A stretch of DNA of 64,000 nucleotides. It comes from Zanthoxylum bungeanum. Lineage: Eukaryota > Streptophyta > Magnoliopsida > Sapindales > Rutaceae. The stretch spans positions 62,001 to 126,000 of the forward strand of contig SKCR01017708.1 of assembly GCA_019454045.1 (NCBI GenBank). Reading direction: 5' to 3'. The notes beneath the pieces were generated by a model that saw only the letters and a list, made by a program, of their open reading frames with translations, was not told where the DNA came from and searched no databases. Numbering within the stretch: the stretch's first letter is position 1; each line of letters opens with the position of its first letter. The translations under genes were made by a program, and so were the position numbers. This document shows, piece after piece, positions 11,883 through 23,476 of this stretch.

Positions 11883-13962
11883 TGTTGGACAATTATGACC
11901 CATAGCGTCACTATTGTGTACAGATCATAGTGTTGTTGTACAAATTAACTATGTGACAAATGAGATTGCACTCTTATCATTTTTTATTAGATCACCTAGA
12001 TATATAAATGATGGGAGGTCCCTATGATTTGTTCCTGTACTGAGAATGATATGAGACAGTTCAGTCCCGAAGGATAAATAATTAAATCCCTAGTCAGAGT
12101 ATTATCGAGATTGGACATCGATAAATATGTAAAAGACTAGTATTACACATGTGCGTGTTGTGAGGGCACACAATATAGTTCTCATATTTTGGGTATAGGA
12201 TACTCACGCCAGTGTAGTAGGAGGTTATTTTTTACCAATGGTACGGGAAACAGCTTCGCTCTGGATACACCCCCTCGGAATTCCATTGGTATATGACTAT
12301 GTGTCTATGGAAATCTGAAATCAGGGTAGGTGTATTTAGTCTTAACTTGAGACTTGCAACCGCTAATACTTGCGACAATCAATATACTTTTGGTTGAGGT
12401 CGTCCAGGGCTTTAAAGACAGGTTCTGTGTAACACACGCACCTCTACAGGGTATATTTTAGAATCTGAGTGTGTTGGTGTGATTGTCAAGACGAATTGTC
12501 CACTCCAGTCATATGGAGATGATGGTCACGTAGGAGAGAAAAGAGATGCTGTGTATGGTCCGGACCGTTCTCGATTATGCTCGAGCTATCGGGATCTATG
12601 ATAGGTCATGTTTATCCAATTATAGAGAGATAGTTGCCAGACATCTGATATGTGTTTCGTACGGGGCAAGACATAATTCCAGCCCCGGCCTAGAACGTGA
12701 TCATCCGATAGTGGATCAAAATACGCAATAGTACGGTATACTACTCTTGATATAGATCATTTATTCCTATAAGGATATTTCCGAGAATTGGGTAGGCATG
12801 ACACTTTGCTAGAGGCCAACATGTCTTGTAATCGGTACAAACTAGTACGAGGTACGTGTACGTGTTCGGATAGTCCAACGATCGTATGTACTAACTGCCA
12901 ACATATCCGGGATCTCATGGGTCGCTCCCGAAGATTCACCAATGATGTATGACTCGCACTTTAATTAATCTGGGATTAATTAGAAGAGAGAGAAAATAAT
13001 CTGGGATTAATTACGGAGATATTTTATCTGGATAAAATATTAATTAAAAGAGAGAATGATTAATTTGAAATTAATTGATAAAATAATATATTCGATATAT
13101 TATGTGAAATTGGATTCGCGCGCTGAATTAAATTAGATTTTAATTCGGGCAAACGAATTATTTTAAAATTAATTCGTTAGTTATGTGAATAGTGATTTCG
13201 CTAGGCGTAATCATTTAATTACGACGCAATGGAAAATTCGTTAATTTAGAATTAGCGAACCCGAGCCCGAGATTATTTGCGAGTGCATTCGCATTTCGAA
13301 TTCGAGTGCGGCACATAAGTCAAATCTTGCGTCAAATCGCAAATCACATCAAGCGTTAAATCAAATGTCACTTTGAGTGATGTGACAAGTTGTCACTTGA
13401 TTGAGTGATGTGAGATGAAAGAAAGCATTTAATGCTTTTATTTTGAAATTAAAAATGGTAAAGGTTTAATTTTTGGAAAATATAAAAACCTAATGCATTT
13501 TTATTTCTTTCTCTCTCCCACTTTCAGTCTTCCCCCTCTTTTTCCCTCTTCTCTTACACGGCTTTGAGCCGTTCTTCTTCTTCTCTCAAATTTCTGGTTT
13601 TTCCGAATTAAAAGAGAAGCAAGAAACGATTTTTGTTGCAAAAATCAAGTGCTAGCACACACACACACCTTCAGTCATCCTAAGGTGTTAGGGCAGTGTT
13701 CTTATGAGCTTGGAATCCATTTTTGGAGCTTGAAGCTTGGAGCTTCCATGGTGTCTCCCATGGCCGATTCTTGGAAGATCAACAAGGACCAAAACCGAGC
13801 AGTCCACGAGCTGGAAGAGCCACTGCCGAGCTTCTTGGAGGAGTTATCTTCTTTGCGTCGCAAGATCTGGTCAATATGAGTATATTCCGCACCTCCTTTG
13901 ATGTGTATTCACTTGTTTTTCATGATTGTTTAATGATCTTGGGACCTAATTAGAAACCAACA
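11883..13962 (+). repeat. 3' LTR of element A, also followed by a primer site
   Basis: This 2080-bp LTR begins TGTTGGAC and ends ACCAACA. It has a polypurine tract before it and a primer site (13964) after it, so it serves two internal regions. It has numerous single-base indels relative to other copies. TATAAAA is at 13481. Confidence 0.9.
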
Positions 13963-14648
13963 ATGGTATCAGAGCTTTGGTCAAGCATGAAAAATTTTAG
14001 GGTTTGAAATTGGGTAAAATCAATTGAAGTGTGATTTGGTTAAATTGATTGATTAAGTATGCTTGTATGTTGATTAATTGAAGTTGTGCATGATCAATTT
14101 CATGAAATTGGATTGGATCCATTTTCCCCAAATTTTTGGGCATGGCCGAAAATGATGAACCCTAATTTCTTGGTGATTTTCTATTTTTTGATCATTAGAT
14201 GACTTAAAACAATTGGGTAATGTTGATTTGAGGTTTAATTGGATTGAATTTTGAATTGGAAAATTTTACCCAAATTAAAGGCTTGGCCGAATTCTTTGAT
14301 AAATTGAAATTCATTGTGCTTTTTTTATTTTGATTCATTGGATGAGTTTAATTGATTTAGGAAATGATGATTGTGGATTCAATTGGATTGAAACCGAATC
14401 GGATTGCAAAAACCCCTCATTGCCGAGAATAAAAAAGCATGAAATGGGTTTGATTTTGATTAAAATTGTGTTGGACACTATTTGTTGATAAAGTGCATGA
14501 TTAATTAGGCTAATTGATGTTTTAGAAATATTAATTGGGTGGTTAATTGTGTATACACTTAGGTTAATTAATTATGGAATTTGGAATTTTATAAGTTAAT
14601 TATTGGTTAAATTGGATTTGGGCCTTAAGGTTAATTAATTGTGTATTA
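13963..14648 (+). other. Leader fragment after the A 3' LTR
   Basis: A perfect primer site (TGGTATCAGAGC at 13964) and leader sequence align with 6205-6870 and stop abruptly at about 14648. This is the start of a second internal region sharing the LTR, cut by a deletion into B's LTR. Confidence 0.8.
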
Positions 14649-14976
14649 CAACAGCAAAAAGGGAAGCCAGAGTCGTGATTTTGTAGCAAAATCGGGAGTG
14701 CTAGCACAACTACGAAGACATGCGAAGGTGATAGGGAAGTCCACCCATGAGCCGGGAATCGTTTGACGAAGCTTGGAGCTTGTTCGAGGAGCTCAAAAAC
14801 AGAAAATGGAGGAGCATGGACTGCTTACTGCCGAGTCCACTGCCAAGGTAGAAAATTGATTTTTATTGCCTCCGCGTCGCTCAACCGATCGATGTAAGTA
14901 TTCCGCAGCTTCTTTGATTTGTATTCACACTTATTTCATGCTTATTATTGATTTTGGGACCTTATAGAAACCAACA
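14649..14976 (+). repeat. Right part of 5' LTR of element B
   Basis: This matches the B 3' LTR from about 21985 to 22312, starting at AACAGCAAAAAGGGAAGCC and ending CCAACA. It carries a GTAAGTAT donor-like site near 14896. A weakened primer site (TGGCATCTAGAGC) follows at 14978. Confidence 0.85.
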
Positions 14977-17370
14977 ATGGCATCTAGAGCAAGGTTTGAG
15001 CATGAAAAAGTTTAGGGCTTAAAATTTGGGTAAAATCTTTTCAAGCATGATTTTGTTGAATTGGATGATTGAGTATGCTTAAAACATGTTAAATTGAAGT
15101 TTAATTTGATCAATTTCAAGAAAATTTATTTGGAACAATTTTCCCCAAAATTGGATGTGTTGGCCGAATGGTTGGTGATCCTTTATGTCTTGGTGATTTT
15201 GATTTTTGATTCATTAGATGTGTTGGAAATCATTAGGGAATGTTTATTTAATGTTGAATTTGATTCAATTGGATTGGATTTGTATTTGGCATAATAAACC
15301 CTAATTACCGAGAGTTAAACCCTAAGTATCTTGGTGATTTTTTGTTTCGTTGTTCATTGGATGACTTCAAACGATTGAGGAATATGATTTAATGTTGATT
15401 GTGGAATTAATTTGATTGAATTCGAATCGGACACAAAAATCCCCTCCATTGTCGAGAATGATAAAACATGTTTGGGTTTGATTTTAATCAAAATGTGTTG
15501 GACATGTGATGATGAAAATGAGCATGATTAATTGTGTATATTGATGTTTTAGAAATGTTAATTTGGGTAATTAATCATGTTATACACTTTGGTAATTAAA
15601 TTGGGAATTTGTAATTTTATGATTTAATTATTTTGGGCCTATTTTGAGAAATGGGCTTGTTAGGCTTTGTTGTACAAAGTTGGGTTAAGGCAAATTGGAT
15701 TGGATCCAATTGGGCCTAAAATCGCTTCCATAGAGCCTAAATGCTACTTAATGAACCTTTAAAGTTTAATTGGGCCTAATGGGCCAAAATTAATTTTAGG
15801 CTTATGGGGTAATTCTCGGATTGGACTTTGGTTATCGGTTTGACCCGAGTTGACCAAAAGTCCACGCCTTGAAGAAATTAATTAAAAGTCCATTGGACTT
15901 TAATTAAATTGACGTTGGACGTTAATCGGGCTTTGAGACCCGTAACGATTAATTTGGAATTTAAGTCGTAAAAGTTCATTAATAAGTGTAATATTTAATT
16001 TGGAATTAAATAGTGAATTAGGATTAAATACATATTAAATTGGATTTAATTATGTAGTTTAATTTAATTCGAGAATTCATGCTTTAAGTACTTATTCGCA
16101 AAATGAGTTTGACTCGAACAAAATCAAATCGTTGTTTGAACATTGGATGATCACTAATTATCAGATTAATTAATTTGATTAGATTGATTGATAACATGCT
16201 TGTGTGAATACATGGTTACGATGCATGAATAATGTATATCAGATGAATATTAGATGGGTGGGACAATTTTGGAAATTGTAATAAATTTGATTTATTAATT
16301 GGACCTGCATGTCCAACCTTATCACCTCCTATTCTTTGTATTCTCTTCTCACCTATTCCCCTCAATGTAAATGAGGTTTCTTTAGAAGTATAGTGTAACG
16401 GGTAGAAGAAATTCTTGTGCTAGCGGGAGAGAGAAAGAGAGAGATTTGATCTAGGATTATTGTGTAAAATATCCATCCGCATATCATTATTACTTTTTCA
16501 TATGCGCTTTATTATGTGTTTAGAATGCTTGTTTAAGGGTGTATGATGATGAGACCTTAACAAAGATAATAAATTGGTTGCCAATTTGTACTCGAAAAAC
16601 CTCGCTAAATATTAAGCGTATTTCCTTCCATTGAGTGATTCTCACTCAAGATCCGAGACTAGCATTGGCTTGTTGGCCAAAGTCAAGGCCTTTGTCCGTC
16701 GATGATGTGTTTGAATCACGAGAGCTTTGTTACATATCAGTGTCTTGTCCAAGTTGTGGTTTGTTGGCCAAAGTCAAGACCACTTCTTTTCCATCGACAT
16801 TGATTACGAAGCTTTCCATGGTCAATGGGTCGCGCTTGACTAGGATCACTAAGTTTGTTGTGCCAAAGCCAAGGTTTAGTTGATTCAGAGGAATAAGCTT
16901 AGGTAATACATTGGATGTATTGGCATATATATGATATCTGTTTCGGATTTGGATGTCCCCCTACCGGATCTAGGAATTGGTTGGATCCAATCGATCTTAG
17001 AGATCTACCTAGTTAATTATCATACAATTTGTTAGCTAAAGTCAAGATTGTGTGATATTTAACGGGATCCTAGCCCAATAGGAAACACAGTTTCCCGAGT
17101 ACTCGACAGAGGGTTAGAGGCTCGCTGAAAAATAGTGGGAGGCAAGAATTGAATTTGCAATATTCGTTTAATTACTCGCCATACGCGCTCAAACAAACAT
17201 CATTCGTCATATAAATTAAATGTTAGTTGGACTAATATTTAAAAATTGTTGTTTTAATAATAGTTGGACTATTTCAAATAATTAAAGTATAGTTGATTAA
17301 TATAGTTGGACTATAATAATCATTATATTTAATAGTACCTATAATCTTTGATTAAATAGTTAGACTATTA
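14977..17370 (+). other. Leader of element B
   Basis: A non-coding leader with a degraded primer site at 14978-14990, GGATCC-centred palindromes, TTGTTGGCCAAAG repeats from 16671 and AGTTGGACT hairpins at 17224-17372. I see no convincing gene. Confidence 0.75.
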
Positions 17371-20275
17371 AAATCAAGATAAAAATGAAAGATTGACATT
17401 TAAATCATAATCCTAGGAAAATGTATTTAAATGTTTAATTTTTCAAATTGGGAATAAAATTTCAGGATGGTCCTGAAAATTAATAAGTTATTTTATTTGA
17501 TAAAATAATATATTAAGCCTAAACCCGGAGTTAAGCAAACAATGAGCATGATATTTAGAATATTCATGTAATGACAACTTAAGTGCTTAATCCATTATAT
17601 TTGTCGCAGTAGACTCCTTAATTTCTGAATCAGAACTAAGAATTAGATTCGTAAAGTATGATAATGAAATTGAAGGATCTTCATAAATCTATTAACTTAG
17701 ATTTTAGAAGTACTAAATTGCAATAAATAACTCTTGGAGGGTTAATGACTATTCTCAATGAGACAAAGTCAAAGTTTGCAATGACGCAAGTAGCGCAAGG
17801 TGCACCTTACTTCGATATTCTAGAAACCCGAAGCTTGGCCAAAGGCTTCTGGAGTATTGAAAAGGGCAAATGCAAAATCATTATTGTCTTCTGGGAAGAT
17901 AAAGGACATATCCCAAAATGTCTGCCTAAATTGTGGCAAACGGGATCGTGGAAGCGTGACTGCCGTTTGGACAAAGCAGACATGAAGGAATAGAAGACGA
18001 GCAAGGCTCTGACTTCAAATATGATTGTCATAATTATGTTCACTACTAGTATTAAAATTAGATTTTAAATACTTAGTGTGATACATAAATATATGTATTG
18101 ATGTTCAGAATCTGTTATGAACAGGATACTGACTTCAATAGAGATTAATCTGCGAATTGGAAACGGGACGAAAGTCGTTGTTTTAACCGTAGATACCTAA
18201 GTTTAGGAACTACCCTCGGGTGTGTACCTAAATTTGGAAACTGTTATAATGTAACTAGTTTGACTAGAAACATTATCTCTATATCATTGTTTAACCCGTT
18301 GCGAGTGAATCTTTATATTCTAGAACACTAAAGTATTTTATTATATAAAGATGATATTGAGATAAACATATTAGATGTGAATAACAGAATTTATATTTCG
18401 AATATAAATATATCTTAAACATATAATATGACAAACAAATAGCTCAAACTGATTTGATCAGATGAAACTAATTGTGGTATTATTGTCTGGGACACAATTA
18501 AACAAGAATCGTATATCCACACTTTCGAAGAGTGGGTACTATGACTGATTTGATTCCATTCAAATAAAGTCTACGAATCTAGTTTATTGGGCAATGTGCC
18601 CATAACACTATTTACTTGGTAAAAGTGCAAATGCCACTGACATGTTAAGCCCTAGTTCATAGTGAAGCAAGTGGGCCCATGTCTAGCTAGGCTAGAGGTG
18701 GATATGAATATTTCGTGACCTTTATGGATGTGGCATCGCATTATGGTTATGTGTTTCTTTTGAAGAACACAAATCAGAAACTTTTACAGTTTCGACACGA
18801 AATAGACAAACAGATCGGCTAAAGTGTTAAACCGTCACGGTAAGACCGTAATGGAATATTCTTAAGCAATAAGTTTCAAGTATACTTGATAGAGTATAGT
18901 ATTCCTTCAATAAGGACTCCTCCCGGAACACGTCAATTTGACGGTGTGTCCGAACTGAGTAACCGAATTTTTTTGGACATGATAAGGTTAATCATGAGTC
19001 ACTCTGGGCTACCATTTCCTTCAACAGATAAGCTTTAAATAGTGCAGAACGTATTTATAATAAGGTTCCATTATAATCTGTTTGACAGATTTCATATTAG
19101 ATATGAACAGGAAAGAAACCGGGTTTCACATTCCTGATAATTTGGGTATGCTAGGCATATGTTTGAATGATACCAAACTAAAACCCAAATTGGATAAGTG
19201 CCAATTGTAGGTTATCCTAGGGATACCATAAGTATTGTACTTATACATCTCACCAGAGAACAATTAGATTGTTGCTCACCATGCGGTTTTTCCTAAGAGG
19301 AATACCGATATGCAGTGGTAAGTGGGAGGATAGTAAAACTCGATGAAAATCGGAGTAATACTATTTGAGGCATCGATTCATAATGGAACACAAATAATTC
19401 ATCAATGATGAAACTAAACTATTAATCTTCGAATACACAAGAACCGCGTAGTCGGAGAGAATCCGAAAACAAACCTTGGGTATGGGTTTCTGATCTCACC
19501 TTATAAAGATGTTAATCTTTTGAGGTATACCAACTGACTACGTATGAGGAAGTGATACAAGGTATCGACTCCCTATTATGGCAAAGTGCCATATGATCCG
19601 AAATAGATTCCATGTATATCAACAAGTTTGGATACTAGTTGATGTACCGCTAGGCATTGTGCCTATTGGTACTTATAAGTCTTCAAGGAATACATACATG
19701 GATGGCAACATACCAACGTATAAAGATATGGTTTAGCGGAAAGGTATCGTTATCAACATTGTGTTGATTACGATTCAACCTTTTACCTGTTGCCACGGTA
19801 AATCCATTTGGATAATGCTTACTAAAGCTGTATGTTTCATTTATGAAATATGGCAGTTGGAACGGCAAAATCGCTTTCCTGAAAAGGAAACCTTTTGGAG
19901 GATGTTTACAACATCCTGACGGTTTGTCATACCGAAACAAGCAAACAAGGTTTTCATGTTATTCGATCCATGTTTGGATTGAAGCAAGCATTAGGTTCTT
20001 GGAATTGTCGTTTTGATGTAATCATAATGGTGTATGATTTAATTCAAAATGAAATGATTTTGGTGTATATAAGGAGGTTAGTGGGAGCGCACTGACAGTG
20101 GCTGTCCTATAAATAATGATAAAATATATGTCATTTCTTGGAAATGATATTCCCATAAAAAAAATCGGCGAAAGCTTGGCTTTCGAGAAAACTCTCCGAG
20201 AACTCGTACATTGAAAAATGTACGCGACTTGATGTCTAATATGCTTTGAGCATATATAGTCACAAACAAGCCAAG
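17371..20275 (+). pseudogene. Decayed gag-pol of element B, RNase H deleted
   Basis: A gag relic includes a broken zinc knuckle near 17925-17965, where the GHWKRDC segment is shifted by a small indel. Protease/integrase and RT relics follow up to about 20230. After the sequence matching the RT C-terminus, the tract AGTCACAA is joined directly to the polypurine tract. RNase H is therefore gone, and short GGCCAA matches flank the deletion in sister copies. The TAG before ARGG is shared with A, E and F. Confidence 0.8.
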
Positions 20276-20283
20276 TGGGAGAT

Positions 20284-22312
20284 TATTGGAAAATTATGAC
20301 CCATAGCGTCACCATTTGTACAGATCACGGTGTTGTTGTACAAATAAATATATGACAAAGGAGATTGCACTCTTATCATTTGTGATTAGATCACCTAGAT
20401 ATATAAATGATAGGAGGTCCCTATGATTTGTTCCTGGATTGAGAATGATATGAGACAATATCAGTCCACGAAGGATAAATCATTAAATATCCATAGTTAG
20501 AGTATTATCGAGATTGGACATCGATAATTACGTAAAAGACTAGTATTACATTTGTGCGCGTTGTGAGGCCACAACGGCATAGTTCTCATATATTTGGGTA
20601 TAGGATACTCATGCAAGTGTAATATGAGGTTGTGTTTTACCGATGGTACGAGAAACAGCTTCGCTCTGGATAGACCCCCCGGAATTCCATTGGTATTATG
20701 ACTATGTGTCTATGGAAGTCCGACATCAGGGTAGGTGTATTTTGTCTTAACCTGAGACTCGCACCGCTAATACTTGTGAAAATCAATATACTTTGGTTGT
20801 GGTCGTCCGGGACTTTAACAGGTTCTGTATACGCCAATACTTGGTATATTGAGAACCGTAGTGTGTTAGGTGTGATATCAATACGGAAGTGTCACTCCAG
20901 TCATATGGAGATGATGGTCACGTAGGATACGGTACTGGTTATCATAAGTGCTGCAGCCATCGGGATAATATGACTAGGTCATAGTTATCCGATATAGAGA
21001 CTAGTTACCAGACATCCAATATGTGCTTCGTACGGGGCAGACACATTTCCAGCCCCAGGCCTAGCACGTGATCATCCGATACTGGACAGAAATACGCAAT
21101 ACTACGACATACTACGCTTGATATAGATCCTTTATTCCTGTAAGGATATTTCCAGAGAATTGGGTAGGCATGGCGCTTTGCTAGAGGCCAACCTTGTCTT
21201 GTAAATCGGTACAAACGTAGTACTTGGTACTTACGTGTTCGGATAGTCCGATGACCGAATTTACTGCCAACATATCTAGGGATCTCATGGGTCGCTTCCC
21301 AAAGATTCACCGATGACGTATGACTCGCACTCTAAATTAATCTGGAATTAATTAGAAGAGAGAGAAAATTAATTTGGGATTAATTACGGAGATATTTTAT
21401 CTGGGATAAAATATCAATTAAAGAGAGATAACGATTAATTTGGAATTAATCGGTAAATTAATATATTCGATATATTAAACAAAATTGGATTTCGACGCGG
21501 AATTAAAATTAGATTTTAATTCGGGCGAACGAATTAATTTAGATTTAATTCGTTAGCGACCTGAATAGTGATTTCGCTAGGCGTAATCATTTAATTACGA
21601 CGCAACGGAAAATTCGTTCATTTGGACTTAGCGATCCCGAATCCGAGATTATTTGCGAGCGCATTCACATTTCTAATTCGAGTGCGGCACGCAAGTCAAA
21701 TCAAGTGTCAAATCATTAGTCGCATCAAGCGTCAAATCATTAGTCACTTTGAGTGATGTGACAACTTGTCACTTGATTTGATTGATTGATGGATTGATGG
21801 AGGTTGTTGTAGGCATTAAATGCTTGACTTTTTGAAAGCAAATGGTGTATATGATTTTAGAAATTCATTTTACAATTTATCTAACAAACAACAACTCATC
21901 TTCTTTCTCCTTCTTCTCCCTCTCTCCATTCACGCCCTTGGAGGGCCAATTTGCTCACTAGTTTTGGCAGTTCATTCCGTGAGCCAACAGCAAAAAGGGA
22001 AGCCAGAGTCGCGATTTGGTAGCAAAATCGGGAGTGCTAGCACAATACGAAGACATGCGAAGGTGATAGGGAAGTCCACCCATGAGCTAGGAATCGTTTG
22101 ACGAAGCTTAGAGCTTGTTCGAGGAGCTCAAAAATAGAAAATGGAGGAGCATGGACTGTTCACTGCCGAGTCTACTGCAAAGGTAGAAAATTGATTTTTG
22201 TTACCTCCGCGTCTCTCAACCGATCGATGTAAGTATTCTGCAACTTCGTTGATTTGTATTCACACTTATTTCATGCTTATTATTGATCTTGAGACCTTAA
22301 TAGAAACCAACA
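20284..22312 (+). repeat. 3' LTR of element B
   Basis: A 2029-bp LTR whose first bases are mutated (TATTGGAAAATTATGACCC) and which ends ACCAACA. It carries the U3 short ORF at 20698, the hairpin train at 21334-21556 and a GTAAGTAT donor-like site near 22228. Sequence changes to the interior of another LTR directly after 22312. Confidence 0.9.
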
Positions 22313-23476
22313 GACACTATTCCAACCCCAGGCCTTGCATGTGACATCCGATACTACGCAATACTACATATTTTAACGCCTGATATAGATTATATATTCC
22401 ATTAAGAATATTTCTAGATACTATGCTTATTATTGATCTTGGGTAGGCACGGTGCTTTGCTAGAAGCCAACCATGTCTCGTAAATCAGTAAAAACGTAGT
22501 ACGAGGTACGAACGTGTTCGGATAGTCCCACTACCGGATTTACTGCCAACATATCCACGGATCTCTTGGGTCGCTTCCCGAAGATTCACCGATGACGTAT
22601 GATTCGAGCATAATTAATCTGAGATTAATTACAGAGAGATTTTATCTAGGATAAAATACTATTTGAAGAGAGAGAAAGATTAATTTGGAATTAATCGATA
22701 AAATATATATTCGATATATTAAACAAAATTAGATTTCGACACGGAATTAAAATTAGATTTTAATTCGGGCAAACGAGATAATTTAGAATTAATTCGCTAG
22801 CGACGTGAATAGTAAATTTGCTTGGCATTATTATTTAATTTAATTTGATTTAATTATATCGCAACGGAAAATTCGTTAATTAGGATTTAGCGAACCCGAG
22901 CCCGGGAGTATTTGCGGGCCCACTCGGAATTTGAATCAAGTGGGGCCCACAAGACACATCACTTGTCACTTTGAGTGATGGGTTTTGTTGCGTTGGTGAA
23001 GCTTGCTTGTATTTCACACAAGTTGAAAAGGTTGATGGCATGAAAGACATATACCAAGTATTTGGTATATCTTGGATTTGATTTTAGAAATCATTTCAAC
23101 AAGTCAAGACACTCACTTCCTCTCATCTCTCGTTCACACCATTTTGAGAAGTAAAAATACTCTCCATTTCTTCTTCATTTGCTGTGAGCTTAAGGAGAAA
23201 AAAGAAGATTTGTTGCAAATCATCTTAGGCTAGCACCAACAAGGAATCATTCAAAGGTGATAGGGAAACCAATCTAAGAGCTTGGAATCCTCTCAAAGCT
23301 TGGAGCTTGTTCATCTTCAAAAAATTGGGACCTTGGCAGAATTCAAGGAGCAAAATTGTTTTGATATCAACACTTCCATAATCCGTTCAATGTAAGTATG
23401 ATTCCACCATACTTCTTTATGTATTCACTTTATTTTCATTGCTTATTTGATCTTGGATGAGTCTTAGAGACTAACA
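22313..23476 (+). repeat. 5' LTR of element D, right part
   Basis: This aligns with 32403-33574 of the D 3' LTR and ends GAGACTAACA. The segment near 22424 contains a short local rearrangement (TATGCTTATTATTGATCTT inserted beside the GAATTGGGTAGG block). GTAAGTATGATT at 23392 is a strong 5'-splice-like site. Confidence 0.85.

Larger units (their letters stand above)
1383..14648 (+). mobile_element. Copia element A with an extra internal fragment (LTR-INT-LTR-partial INT)
   Basis: A comprises a 5' LTR (1383-6204, interrupted by solo LTR C), primer site, leader, decayed gag/pol relic, polypurine tract and 3' LTR (11883-13962). A second primer site and 685 bp of leader follow directly (13963-14648). 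The block interrupts the 5' LTR of B. The right junction at about 14649 is not an LTR end: it joins A-type leader to the remaining end of B's LTR through a short CA overlap. A deletion therefore removed the true right edge and about 180 bp of B's LTR. No target duplication is visible. Confidence 0.8.
1..22312 (+). mobile_element. Copia element B (5' end outside window, interrupted by element A)
   Basis: B is a Ty1/copia LTR retrotransposon. Its 5' LTR is split into 1-1382 and 14649-14976, its internal region is 14977-20283 and its 3' LTR is 20284-22312. The two LTR halves match the 3' LTR in order, with about 180 bp missing at the place where element A sits. Directly after 22312 the sequence resumes in the middle of a different LTR (that of D), so B appears to be inserted in D's 5' LTR. 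The target duplication cannot be checked because B's left edge is outside the window. The pol region is heavily decayed and RNase H is deleted. Confidence 0.8.

Noticed and set aside
16635..16883. Sense ORF of 82 codons in the leader
   Set aside because: It begins at GTG rather than ATG and lies in the presumed intron. Only the conservation pattern is kept as a finding, on the antisense side.
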